Shown here piece after piece: positions 32,255-45,445 of a stretch of DNA of 64,000 nt (its first letter is position 1; each line of letters begins with the position of its first letter). Source of the stretch: Setoptus koraiensis. Taxonomy: Eukaryota > Arthropoda. The position numbers and the translations under genes are program-made. The stretch is taken from assembly GCA_048013815.1 (NCBI GenBank), contig CM106585.1, positions 7,688,001-7,752,000 of the forward strand. Reading direction: 5' to 3'. A model generated the notes under the pieces. It saw nothing but the letters and a program-made list of their open reading frames with translations, searched no databases and was not told where the DNA came from.

Positions 32255-34278
32255 TTCGATCGCTGGATTATCCTACCAATGAACAATTTTTGAATACCGT
32301 AAGCAAAAGAAACAGAAATGATTCTGTGATAATAATAATTTCGATCTTTCCTGCCTTAATATTCAAAATCGAACCACAATAACATGATTTTGGTGACGGG
32401 GCATTTTTGAAGTTGTTGTGTAGATGTGCACTGTTTTGCGATGGATAGTTAATAATTGTAGGATTGTCGACTGGAAGGGAAAACCGTCTCTGTTGCCAGT
32501 ATATCAAGGTATTTTATACTTCCATCAATGGTAAAACCAGATTTTATATTTATAAATATAATTCTTCTTTTCTGCAAGTTGAAGCATCTGACCGACAAAT
32601 GCAAAATGAGTGAAATGTTTTTTTTTTCTTTTTCAGAACATGTGTTCAAACAAAAAGCTCGCATGTGCTCTGGCATGCTCGTCTTCCGTGTTATTACAGC
32701 CTTAATCTCAAACGTTAATCTCTTGTTTTCATGCTGATACCCTAGAACAATTCTGATGGTTACAATATTACACGAGCCGACATATCGGGATATTATCAGA
32801 TTCAACCAGATATACCGTATAGACGATTCACCATTTTCAAATTCCTACAGAGGCATTCACAGATGAACATATGTTTGTTATCGGACAAAGCACGATTTTT
32901 AAGAGACAAAATTGATTCAAATCACCATGAGCATACATGGGCCCACAAATGCAATAGCTATTCGGGTGCCGTGAGTGGGTGGATTACACTTGGCAGAGTG
33001 AACCGAAAATATGAAATGGCAGGACACCATAACTAATATTTATCAGGTTGTGTAGTTCAAAAGTTTCTCCCAATGATTATCGCACAACAGTTATGACCTT
33101 TACCTGGGCACACTCTCTGGGGAGCCTTTAGCGGAGGCTCTTAGCCAAAGGTCACCAGACCTGGCTGATAGGGATAGTTAGTGGCGCTAACTTGAAAGTT
33201 ACCGAAGCCGAACGTATAGAATAAGAGTGAATTCGAGATTCAATTTACGACTTTGCAGAAGCCGCCAACCTGACCAGTTAGATGGTTTCGCAATGATTGG
33301 TAACAATGAGGCGTCAGTGATAAGTTGTTATCAGGCGCAAAAACATATTGAAGTTGCCCAATTTTATACATATATACATATATTGGTATGTGCATATTCA
33401 GGTACAAACAAACATGAACAATCAATTCCATATTTATATACATTTATATAGATATAGATATATACATACAAATTCACATTCACGTTATGTACGTATAATA
33501 ATATTATTAAGTATGTATGTATGTATTATGTAACATTGGTTGTGTTGGTGTGAAAATTTGAACAATGAATAATTATCAGCATCTATGGTTTATAATACAG
33601 GTACTCAATTACTAGATATTGGTTGTGGTTGGTTGATTGGTGATAGGTGATAGTTGTTAGTTACAGAACCACATAGACTGCTGCTGTAGTTATTATTACA
33701 TAACTACTGTTGTATTAAAATTGTCTAGCAATAGATAATAGTGGCCATGTTGTTGCATTGTGTTTGTTTGTGTGTATGGGTGGGTTATGATATATAATCT
33801 CTCTTAAGCGGCGTCAGACAATGAGAAAATATCATAATCAAAGTAGGTATAACATGTCCATGTGATGATTCATATGCTCTATCAGACATACTCCTGTCGT
33901 GGATATCTGAACGCTTGTTGTGAAGTGTAGTGACTGAGAAAGTAGTAGTATTGTGTGTGTGTCTGTGTGTGGTTTATGGTGAAACGACAATAGATATAAT
34001 AGATCTAAGGACACACTAACACTTCCTGTGTCCTATTAGTTGTCGATGATGATGATGATGTCGGTGTTGGTGATATTGGTTTTGGTGGACTTGCGGTCCA
34101 TTTCGGCCTATATGACGCCAAAGAGCGGCTTCCTTCCGGTTTCGCTGGTGTGGCCCGCTAGATTGATGTGTTTGTGAGTGAGTGATCACGTTATTTTTAG
34201 TTACGTAACCGCTAACAACACTACATTGTGGCCATGACAGCCACAGTGGTGGTAATGGGCAATAATGATACCGTGATG
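32255..34278. other. intergenic between NEMF and the PDE1 3' end
   Basis: No gene seen. A TA/TATG-rich microsatellite zone runs from about 33,366 to 33,525. Bases 33,530-34,278 are probably the PDE1 3' untranslated region and flank; an open frame at 34,228-34,593 on the plus strand is the antisense shadow of the last PDE1 exon and intron. Confidence 0.5.
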
Positions 34279-37200
34279 TTATTTATCTCGTTGTTGTTCC
34301 TTTTGCGAACCATCGCCGGCACAGTCAGCCGACTGTTGTTGTTGTTGTTGCTGATCTTTAGATCCCTCTCGAGCTTTGGCGTCTACCAGGTCAGTATTAT
34401 AAATGGATCAGAACACACATCGGATAGATGTGTGTGTGTCACAACATGGTTGAAACAAACAACAGAGTTACATAACATGGTTAGTATAGACAAAAGTGAG
34501 TTTGTTAGCAGTGATGAGTCTCTCATTTTGCGACCTGATCACCTAGCGCTCTCGGCTAGCTGGCCAGTATCGCCAGTATGTGTGGGCGTCTAGCTAGCCA
34601 CTGGGATAGCCAGTGACGATGGCAGTAATTAATTGACAACCATGTACTATGATACTAATTTCTGTTCACTAACCTTGCACCGCCCTCTCTTGCCACATTC
34701 TCTTGTTTCGTTCTAGGCAATGAATCCAAGGTCTTTTCACCCGATACTGAAAGCTTGCCTGGCTGGACTGTCGAACGTTGGCATGCGAACTTGCCGGAGC
34801 TGAGCTTATCCTGTGTTTGAACGAATAGAGTCAGTAGCAGAAGTGGGGCCAAAAGAAGAGCGGAAGAGCCAAAATTATTGAGCAGTGGCCGTGTTGACAC
34901 GAAGGCAGCGAAACAAAACGAAAGAAGAATATTATTAGAAAATGCAATGAGGCGTATGTGTTGTATGATGTCTATGTGACAGCATCAACGATAGACAGGC
35001 GATAATTATCTCGACTAACCTTCTCGGGTTGACATCATCCTTGGATAGAGTGCGCGCATTTTGCAACGAGGGCGCCCTTGAATTACTCTGATTACTGGCC
35101 TCTTCTTCTGGATTGAAATTATTTGGATTGTTGTTGATTGTTACTGATGAATGTTGTTGTTGCTGCTGCTGTTGCTGCTGATCAGTGGTTGTTACGTCAG
35201 ACGATACATTGTTGGCTTTTGCTTGCGTTGTTGTTGAGGACAATTGATCAGTGACGATTTTAGCCGATAATTGTATAACGGGATGCTTGTAACTGGGCTT
35301 AATATTATATTTGGACATGGCAGCCTGAGTTGTTGTTTGATTGCTAAGTGTGTCGTGAAACGACGACGGCTGTTGTTTTGAAATACCTGAATCATTATTG
35401 TTATTATTATTTTTGTTAGCAATTAGTCTACAATCAGAGACGGTAGAATTATCATCATTGTCCGATGGTGTTGTTGTTATTGATGAATCTTCACTAGTTA
35501 CAGATAATCTTGTTGTCAACGCTGGCGTAGGTGATCTCTTTCCGCCACTGTTATAACAACCACTACTATTACTACTCTTAGATGACGTTGGTCTAATGGA
35601 CGTGATTGGTTTTGTTGTTGGTGTTGCTATTGTTGCAGTTGGGTTGTCTGTTGTTGTTGTTGTCGCTGACGTTGCAGCTTGCTGGTCAGTGTTTGCCGAT
35701 TGTAGGACCGTAGGTAACGCTGTCACTGCCGGCAAAACAACCGACGCCCTCGAGTCAACCATATGATGATGAACTCTGTCGAGAACGTCGCCACACACCT
35801 CCAGACTTGGGCTCACAATGAATTCGATAAAACCTAATTCAATGCAAATTATCCACGCCAGTCGATATGCAAATGAAACGTACATGACGACATGTACCGG
35901 GGAAACGACGACGCAGACGAGCGAGAGGAGAAAAAGAAAACCAGAGGAACCAAAGTAAGATAAGCTCATTATTATTCGTTATCAGCTAAGCCAAAGTCAA
36001 GCTTATATATCGCATATATTGCATCTACGTATATATATATATATATTCAACTGTATGATATTTGTGCAGTTGTTTTATATACAGGAAACAGTGTATTATA
36101 TTAGGATTACTACTCACCTAATTGAGACTCGGCCACAAGCGTTGTCTCGCGATCACATAAAGGCGAACACTCTAGATCGAGTTCCTTCTCACGGTCGCCC
36201 TGATTACTCGATTGGATGATCGATCGATCGATTTATGAAAGTAAGTGTTTAGTTAGATGAGTGTCCGCATGTGAGTGGTGCCAAATGGGGCGCCATATCA
36301 GTAGTAATTTGCTGTAGACTTTTGCTTGTCTCAGAGAGCTCACTCACCTGGCGAAAGAACTCCTCCATGAGTAATTGGGTCCAATGACTGTGCAACTCCC
36401 ATCGCTTAGCTGGATGACTCACATCGGAAACGTGTATCACCAGGGATAAAATTTTTGATTTGTCTGCGTTGAAATTGTCTGAATGATTTAGTATGCTCTT
36501 CATTGCTTTGATTTGTTGAAAATGCGACGACATATCCGTGGCCAGCACCATATCGATCACCAGCGACCTGAACTCGCTGTATAAATATTATAGAAAAAGA
36601 GAAGCGAAAACAATGGTAAACAATTTTTTGTTTGTTATCCATTAGTTATCATTTGCATAGTAGCTAGTACAGTAAGTGCTGAGTAAGGCTTATATTTAAA
36701 GTAATCAAAATAACATCGTTTGCCCGATGTGATTTGCGAAACTGCGCCAGCGGTACTGGCCAAATGATTGAAAAATTCAATGGCTGTCGAAATGAGTCAG
36801 TAGTTGCCACTGCCAACTGTGTAAATAAATACATATGGAAATGGATAAGTAAATAAATAAACAAACAAATAAACGAACTCGGGAACAGGCTTAGCAGCGC
36901 CAACAGAAATTCGCTCATTGGGGATGGAATAGTGATAGAAATGGGGCGATTGCAGAATGGAAATACCAGAGAAGATTTTGGGGGCAACTCTGGAAATAAA
37001 TTAATAATAATCAAAACATACATTTACATTTATGACCGTTTTTCTTCCGACTAACAAGCCGACAGTACTTACCGGTATTCGTCTTTGGACAGGCCGCTTA
37101 ATATGTTGCAATCTTCCTGTTTCAACAATGTAAACGCTTGACATATATGATAATTCTCCAATACAGCCCTGTCATTATAAGTGAGAGCAGTGTCGGATCT

Positions 37201-40200
37201 GGACGCCAATAGGGTGCGATGTTGACCGATGGACCACGTCGGAAAGTAGTTTTTTTTATAAGAAAATTTAAAAGAAGTGACAATGTCAGTAAATAGCAAT
37301 GCAATAAAAAGTTGTTTGTATAGAAAACAGTTAAGTTGGGACTGTCCAAGCTGGTCAACGGACTGGCTCGGTGAAGTTAGAAAATTAGGTAACAAGTTGC
37401 TTTGAGGCTGGCCTCGTTTTCGCTCTCGGTCACACACATTCCGGTGCTTATTGATCTCGTTCGAGGAAGATTCGTTAACCTGAGCGCGAAATTATTGAGT
37501 ATTTCATTTGGCTTAGATGGGACTTGGTTGGTTTCGTTCAATAATCTTGAATGAAGACTGAGAACGACCTTGGCAACGAAAGATCTTTTTTTGTTGTTGA
37601 GCCGAACAGAAACTATTTATTGTCGCGATCTTTCTCGCCGACACATAAAACGCCATTTTGTCTCGGCATTTCGTCATTTGCAAGCGGGTCTCAGCTTTCA
37701 ACGAACGCAACACTTGAAAACTGGAATATATTGCAATTCAGTTTTCAGGCCATGTCAACTCGGTAGGAGCGAACACAAGTTGAAGTCTCAGACGCCCTGA
37801 GCGTTTACACAAATGATGCATTCATTATCACGTGTGAGATCTAAATTGTATCTCTTTCGGCTATATCATATATATATATATAAATTCATTTATATCCAGT
37901 GCAGCATTGACCAGAAACTTTGCACTCGAATATTCGTGTTAGAATTAGAGATAATCTGTTCAAAGTGATAATCTGGCAAGAAGCAGTTGTGACAAAATGC
38001 GAGACGAACATCAAATACTACAAAACCATAAATATTTCAGTGGAGAGGGGCTCGTTATTTGAGTGAGTTTCAATTATGTTTGTCTCGTTTCACAGGATTT
38101 CCCGGTTCCATTTGGAACGTGGCGAACTCAACGGACCACAGACCACAAACGTTGAAAGAAAAAAATCAATGCGCATACGTATTCGAAACAATAGAATGTC
38201 ATCTATCATGGTTCATGACATTCCGTCGACACATGGCATGTAGTGTGATGACAGTTGCCATACCGATGATCTCATGCGAAACAAAAGAATACATTTACAA
38301 TATCGATGCATCGCCCCTGGGATAGCTTGTCGATTGTTGCCCATTTTTCATTCATTTTTCGAGCGAGCGCCAGGAAGTTTTAGGCACGCGTGCAGCACAT
38401 GGCGGGGGGCAATATCCGCATTCGTTATCCGAATACTCGGATCATTTTCGTCCGGTTGCTAGAACGTGTGATGCTTCTATAAACGACTAGCGTGCGATAT
38501 GATTCAGACGAGTAAACTCAATCACTGGAAATCGTGCACGAGAGCATGCTGTGAAATCGTGCAAAAGCGCCCCGCATTCGTGTAGAAATAAGTCGCTGGC
38601 GTTGTTGCAGTCATCTCAATCATTGCAGTTCGAAATTATCTGTCAGAAGTCAAGTGCGAATCAACATTTGTCTACATGTCATATGGCAGTGTGTTGATCA
38701 AATAGCTCGGGGAGATAGAGCGCATAGCAGATGTAGACTATCTTAATCAGCCACCACAAGGGGCCCCAATATTAAAGGTAGTTGTGACATTGGGCACACA
38801 GAGCAGCCAACACAACTGACTAGATGGCATATGACAAATGTGAGTTGACCGACCTCATTCTGGCGCGCGCGACAATTTCATTAGTGAGCCTAGGTGGCGT
38901 TCGCTCTGGTTGGTGAATTATTGAGCTTTAATTTCATGAATAATTCAACAACAACAGACGCACACTGCCGGCATCGGCAACAATAACAAGCAATGGGAAC
39001 ACATTAAACATCCTTGTGAAATCTATCAGCATGACAGTTGATAATGCAACTTTCGAGTTGAAAAATGATGCATGATGGTCCATACATTTGTAATCGCTAA
39101 GACTAGAACGGATATTTTCATTATTCAGCCGAGTTAGTTTAGCGGGCCACAGTGTCTCTAAGAAAATAGAGATCCTGCTGAAATGAAGCGACAACAGAGA
39201 CATTTTTAGTGGAAAAATTGGCCGGAAGCTTGTGCAACAGCAAGTAAGACATCGCCAAAATATGGTCACATGGCTCAAATGAACACTGAAAGATGACAAG
39301 GGTTCGCTTATCTGACCATTGTCGAGCTATGGAAATGATGGCTTGAGCAAAAATCATCGCTAGTTTTAATTGTCAATAATAGGCAACCTCGTGAAATTGG
39401 CAAATATGTCTGAGAGAATTTTCGCGAGACTTTCAGATTGTTTTATCAGTATAGCCTCTGCACTGACGACGACAACTTTCACGGAACGAAGACAGTGCAG
39501 TTGATTCGCAGATGATATTAAGGTCGGGCAAATAGGTACCGAAATTGCGTCAAAAGCTTATCAAATCGCCTCAAAGATGTTTCGGATATCGAAAGACATT
39601 TGCATATACCTCAACATGCATGAATTTAGATGCGTTTTGACATGTTCTACGTAATACGAATCTTCCAGTACTGGTGAAGTTTGTTGGAGCTCCGAAAATT
39701 GACGCGAAGATGAAAAATTTTCTAGGAAAATCGATTCTTACGTAATGTGAGCATATTTGGAATAGAAAAAGAATGGCCAAACTTAAAACCGCACCAAGAA
39801 GAGTGCTACAGAAGTGTCTTAATCGGATCATTTGTTTGCTAGCTGGAGCAGAAAAAAACTCTTCTTGAATTCACGGATATTTGACACATTTTTAGAGGGG
39901 CCCTAGCGGTCGAATATAAAATCATAATAATGAAGGTTTGAAAAAAAATTACTAATAATGTTAGATAAGTTTCTTATATCATCAGTGATCGACGAAACTC
40001 ACGCCTCTGAATTCACTAATTTGATAATTGAATTGAAAGTCATTTCTTAGCGCCTCGTTGCCTAGCTATTTTTTCAGTTTTTAAAATTGAGCTACTTCTG
40101 AATTTGGAGTCTTCGCTCCAAATACCCCCGAGTCAGGTAGCTAGAACACAAAATACAGAAGATAGAAGAAATTGTTTACACAGAAATGCTCACGAGGAGA

Positions 40201-43200
40201 TCAATTTGGCAGTGCCGGTGAAAAAGCATGCAAATTTTAACTGTCGCAAAGACGATGATTTACTCGAAAGCCTCGTTATTGGTTCTCCTCTGTGTGTCGC
40301 GAGGCAAATTCGCGCGACGAGATCAGGTGAAATGATGCAAGACGATTGAACGAGCTCGAAAATAGCTGATGTGATGCAAGAGTTGTCAGGTCCGCAGAGT
40401 TAATCACCAATCGATCAAACTATATTATCATTATGTTTGCGTCACTCATCACCAAGGTCAAAAGTTCGAGATGAAAGCGAGAAAAAAATGTGTAAAATCT
40501 TGAAACGAATTGAAATCTGACTTATATTTGCAAGCACGCAGCATACTTTTAAATATGTGCAATATTTTATTTTTTTCAGGCCCGAACTTTATGTGTTATG
40601 TAGCGGCTCACTATAGGCAGTTAATTTAATTATCACCGATAATCAATCAATCACGCCGAGTTGAGAGTGGGCAGTCAAGGCAGGCGAGCTTTTGTGTGAA
40701 AGATGGATGAGTTTATTTTAATGCGCATGCAGCAAAAAGTAATGAGATGATTGGATTATTTTTGTTTGTTTGTGTCGTAACGTTGTAGCCGGTTGGTGCT
40801 GATCGAGATTATATTTTCCGCAGACTGTTGCCTGGTAGCGCTGCGACTGCTGCTGCCGCCGCCGCCGCTGCATTATCGAGCCGCATCCAATGAAGCGGCC
40901 AATTGAAACACGCGCGACACGGGCCACAAATCGGGGCCGGGGCCCCATCGATGGGGCAGGCTCCGGTTATTGGCGTTTGTGCAAATGTGAAACCGATGAA
41001 TGTCATTGAAGTGATTCTCAATGAGCCGGCCTCAAGTCTGGCCGGAATTTAGATGGGCGAGCGCGATGCATTAGATGAGGAGCGTCACAGAGCGGCGGCA
41101 CTCAATCGAAGATGGGCACGAACAATTGTAGTTTTACTGGCCGATTTGAATTGGCCGAAAAAAAGCTTTCCAGCGAGCTCGCGCGCAAAAACAAACCCCA
41201 ACAATTGTGCGTAGGTGTGCGTGCCGCGCCACGGCTCGGGGTGATCGATCAATTCACTTTGAATTAATGGCGTCCACTAGCGCGCGCACTGTTGCGACCA
41301 ACTAACTAGATATTGGCACGCTGGGCCCCCACCGTTTGCAGCTTGTTTCGAGCCAGTTGTTACAGCGGCGCCGTTACAGCCAGCGCTGTTTTAGTGATCT
41401 TGTATAGGTGGCCCGCGGCAAGCTCACACCTTTGCAGTGCGCGAGCTGGCCGCCAGTTGAATTTTAGCAGCCAGATAGTGGACACTTCCGAGGGGGCCCC
41501 GGCAAATATATATATATATACGTATATCTGGCCTGGCGGCGGGTAAGTGGCGCCGACACTCGCTGCATGGCGTCACTAGCTGGCACCGGCTACTGGTGTG
41601 GCCAGCTCGACAATCGCAACACCAGATTCTAGCGACCGGAGCCACCCACACGCACACACATACACCTGTCATTAGTGGCCAACGACAAGCTAGCGGAAAA
41701 CGCACAACAAATTACATATATAGAGGCGCCGGAGAGCGACGAAATTGGATTAGTAGCAGCGCCAGCACTGATGCAGCGCTGCTGCCGACTGACTTATCCT
41801 GGCCGCTAACAATTGTGTCTACTGTGTGTTGCACACTGTGTCGTGTTGCGCAACCTGGGGCCCCAAACAAGGCAAACAATGACTTGCCGATGGATTGTGA
41901 TTGTGTGGCGCGCATGATGCAATGGGCACCAAGCCAAAGGATGCAAGCGCAGAGAGAGAGCGAATAAATATTAATAGTTGCAATCGGTGGCTGCCTCTAT
42001 ATCTGGCGTGTCGCTCAATGACTCATTGACTGATTATCTGATCGCATTTACCGCACCCGACAACCCGCACCCGACAACACACACCGGCAACATACATGAC
42101 AGTAACACGCCTCGCAAGGTGGCAACTCGCAGAACAGGTGAGTCGGGTAATCCGCCTCGGCCGGCGCACCAGATATATTGTGCATCACAATTGCTATACA
42201 TATGCATGCACACGACAAAAGATATAACGGGATGAAGAGATACAGTCACACAGAGTGGCGCCCACTTCGGCCAGCTCCTTTTGGCAAGCGAGCGGCTGTG
42301 GCGGCTGGACACCAGAGGCGCTGTCTGGCTGGCTGGCTGGCTGTCCTGTAAAAGCGGGGCCCGTTCTCTGCAACTTACAGATCGTCGCAAGCGCGAGGGC
42401 CGCGAAGGCTCAGCGAACCCGACGAGGGGCCCGATCGAAGCGAGAGATAGGCTCATATCGCGCCGTTGCAGCCAGCGACTAGCGCACCAGCAGTCGCCAT
42501 TTCGATCGTGATGGCGGCGCCCGGTTTCTTGGGGCGCGATGCCCGCGATAACAGAACGCGGTGAACAGATAACTTATTATCGGTGCCTCACTTGTTATTA
42601 TTATCATTAGAAGGCAAGTGTGTGGGCAGAGAGAAAAAATGAGGCGCGCGCGCGCCACGACGAGAGTCAGTCCCCATGAGAGGGGGGCACAGGGATGGCG
42701 AGAAAAAAATGGGCCGCTTGCCCGTGGAGGTCACAGCCAGAACAATGACAAGTTGAGTTGTAGCTGGCCGACGAGCGCCACAGACGCCATCGACGGATAG
42801 TTAGATTAGGGGCACACAGTTTGATTGGCTGCCGGCGAGTCGCTGCAGTCACCTGTAAGTCGGCTGCAGTGTTGCAGACTGGGCACACTAGGCAGACATG
42901 GGCGCATTAGCACAGGGTGCCTCACAAGGGGCCCCGACGCGTTGGCTGACGAAGTGCGTTTTGCGCCCAATTAATTTGACCTGGCGCGCACTGCGTACAG
43001 CACATGGCCACCAACAACGACCAACATTATACGGATTTATCTATAGTCTGTCTGTCTGTCTGGTGTGTCGCTCGGCGCGGCCGGCTTGTCGCGCCAGGCG
43101 AAAACACACGAAATGCGGGGCGCGAGAGAAAAAACAGAGAAAACACAGAAGAAGCCAGCGGCCTCTTCTCGCCCCTTTTCGTCCGCATTCGTCCGCTCTC

Positions 43201-45413
43201 GTCCGCTTTCGTCCGCATTCGCCCGCTTTCGTTCGTTTTTCGTCCGCGTTCGTCCGCGTTCGTCCGCGTTCGTCCGCGTTCGTCCGCGTTCGTCCGCGTT
43301 CGTCCGCGTTCGTCCGCGTTCGTCCGCGTTCGTCCGCGTTCGTCCGCGTTCGTCCGCGTTCGCCCATTTTCGTCCACTCTCGTCCGCTTTTCGCTCGTCC
43401 TCTGGCGCGTCGGCCAGAGGCCGCTCGCCCCTTCTGCCAGTCGCTGGCCACTGCCGCTCCGCAAATAAGCCGGGCGCGAGATTACGCTCAATGTGCAAGT
43501 CGTCACGGCCAAAAATATGGCAAGCCGAGCACATTGACGGGCAATAGTCTGGTCACATACCATTGGGCACGGCGGGCCGGTGCGTGTGCAAGCGGCCCCG
43601 CGCCAGCGTGCACCTAGGGTACAAATTGGTATTTGGGCGTGGGCTGTAATTGTATTATGGCGGAACCGGTTGCTAAGTAGCTTGGGCGACTTAATATCAT
43701 CATTGAGCATTCTTATTCGCCAGCGCCCTTCGCTGTCGACTGCTGCCCAGACTGGCTTGGCCGCCGTTATTCTGCTTATATTATCGCATTTTATTTTATT
43801 TTATTTTACTTTATTTTACTTTATTTTACTTTATTTTACTTTATTTTATTTCGCCCCTTGGTTTGGCCTCTCGCTCTGTCGCCATGGGCGCGACTCTTGC
43901 TGTCGGCGCGCTCGTCGGTACTTTATTTTGTCTCTTGGTACCGAAATTGCAGTTCAATTGTGCGCTCACAACCGGCACACACCAGACAGCGACAGATAAA
44001 ATCAAACAATGATGACGATACAACGCATTGACAACACCGTCGGCCATTGCCACCAGTCTGCGAGGGGCCAGCTCCCAGTTGAGCAAATCGTCGGGCAAGA
44101 AAATGCCCAAAGTAGTTTGAGAGATAAAACAAGTTTGGCTGTTGTCGTTGGCCTAACTGAGCCACGCCGAGCCACGGACAAAGTGTGTGCAGTGCGGATA
44201 AAGGACACTGCTCACAAATTTACATCTCGGCGACTATTTGTCTGGCACACACACACACACACACACACTGCACTAGCCAGCGAGGCATTGCAAGGGGCGC
44301 CGGCGAGACATTGCAAGAGTGGCCCCATGGCCCCGCGAACTGCGCAGCGCAACTCGCAGCCTGCAAACTGTTTGATTAGCGACGAGATAAATAGATAAAT
44401 AAAATCACCATTAGCTTGGCGACTTGCGCGCCCGATCTCTGCTGATTCTTGAATTCTGCTGGCACTTGGGGCCCAGCCAGCGGTATCGTCGACAACACGT
44501 GGTTTAGCCCTGGATAAGCCATCTCGGCGAGCATCTGTGTGTATATCCGCCGTATTCCGTTCTCGCAAGCGCGAGCCCATCAGTCCCCATCAGGGCAAAA
44601 GCCCGGCGTGTGATATATGCTGCGAGTGCGTGTGTGTGTGTGTGTGTGTGTGATATCAATAATTGATAGATAAATAAATTGATGATTACCTCTATCTGTG
44701 CGTCTATCGGTGTGGCCGGTGCGCCGACTCTGCCGTTGCCGAAATCAACAGCTGAGCGCATTCTCTTGCTGCATACATTATCCTCTCTCTGGCTGGCTGG
44801 CTCGCTGCTGTCTGGTCATTACTAATCGATTACATCATACTAAATATATAAGCTGCATTAATGTTGCTTATATATTTAGAGCCCCACAGCGGGCCCCAAA
44901 GAACGTTCGGCGTGCCACTAAGCCAGCCAGCCAGCGAGCACGACGGCCAATGCGATCGAGATTATTCTAACTAACTACCGGCGCTACTGCAACGGCTTCG
45001 GCTGCTGATGTTGCTGTTGCTGCAACGGCACTGGCGGCCAAGTAAGCCCATGGGGAGCCCCTGCCGGGCCGACCCTTGGGCCAAATTGTATATCGGCTCA
45101 CAATCAGATCGATCGGACGGGCAACGCACGGCGGCAACTGGGCCGGGCCGGGCCAACTGGCGACCGACTTGAGAGAATAAATGCAAGCAGGCATAACAGA
45201 GTGCATGTGTGCCCATTTCATCGCAATCAGTTTAACACGAGCCGGGCCGGGCCGGATTGTGTCACTAGTCGCAACGATATCGGTCGGTTGTTTGTCGATG
45301 CCAGTCAACAACAAAAAAGCAAAGTTCACATGTGATGACGCAACTCGACTCGACTCGCATCACAGATATCGATCGTGGATAAATGGTGCCCGATGCTGTT
45401 TATTTTGCTCACA

Positions 45414-45445
<32 letters not shown>

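Noticed and set aside
34228-34593. 121-codon plus-strand frame with a Leu-rich segment
   Set aside because: It is antisense to the last PDE1 exon, whose CAG repeat produces the Leu run.
43027-43710. Long frames on both strands with Arg/Thr/Asn-rich repeats
   Set aside because: They are by-products of the stop-free 10-bp tandem array.
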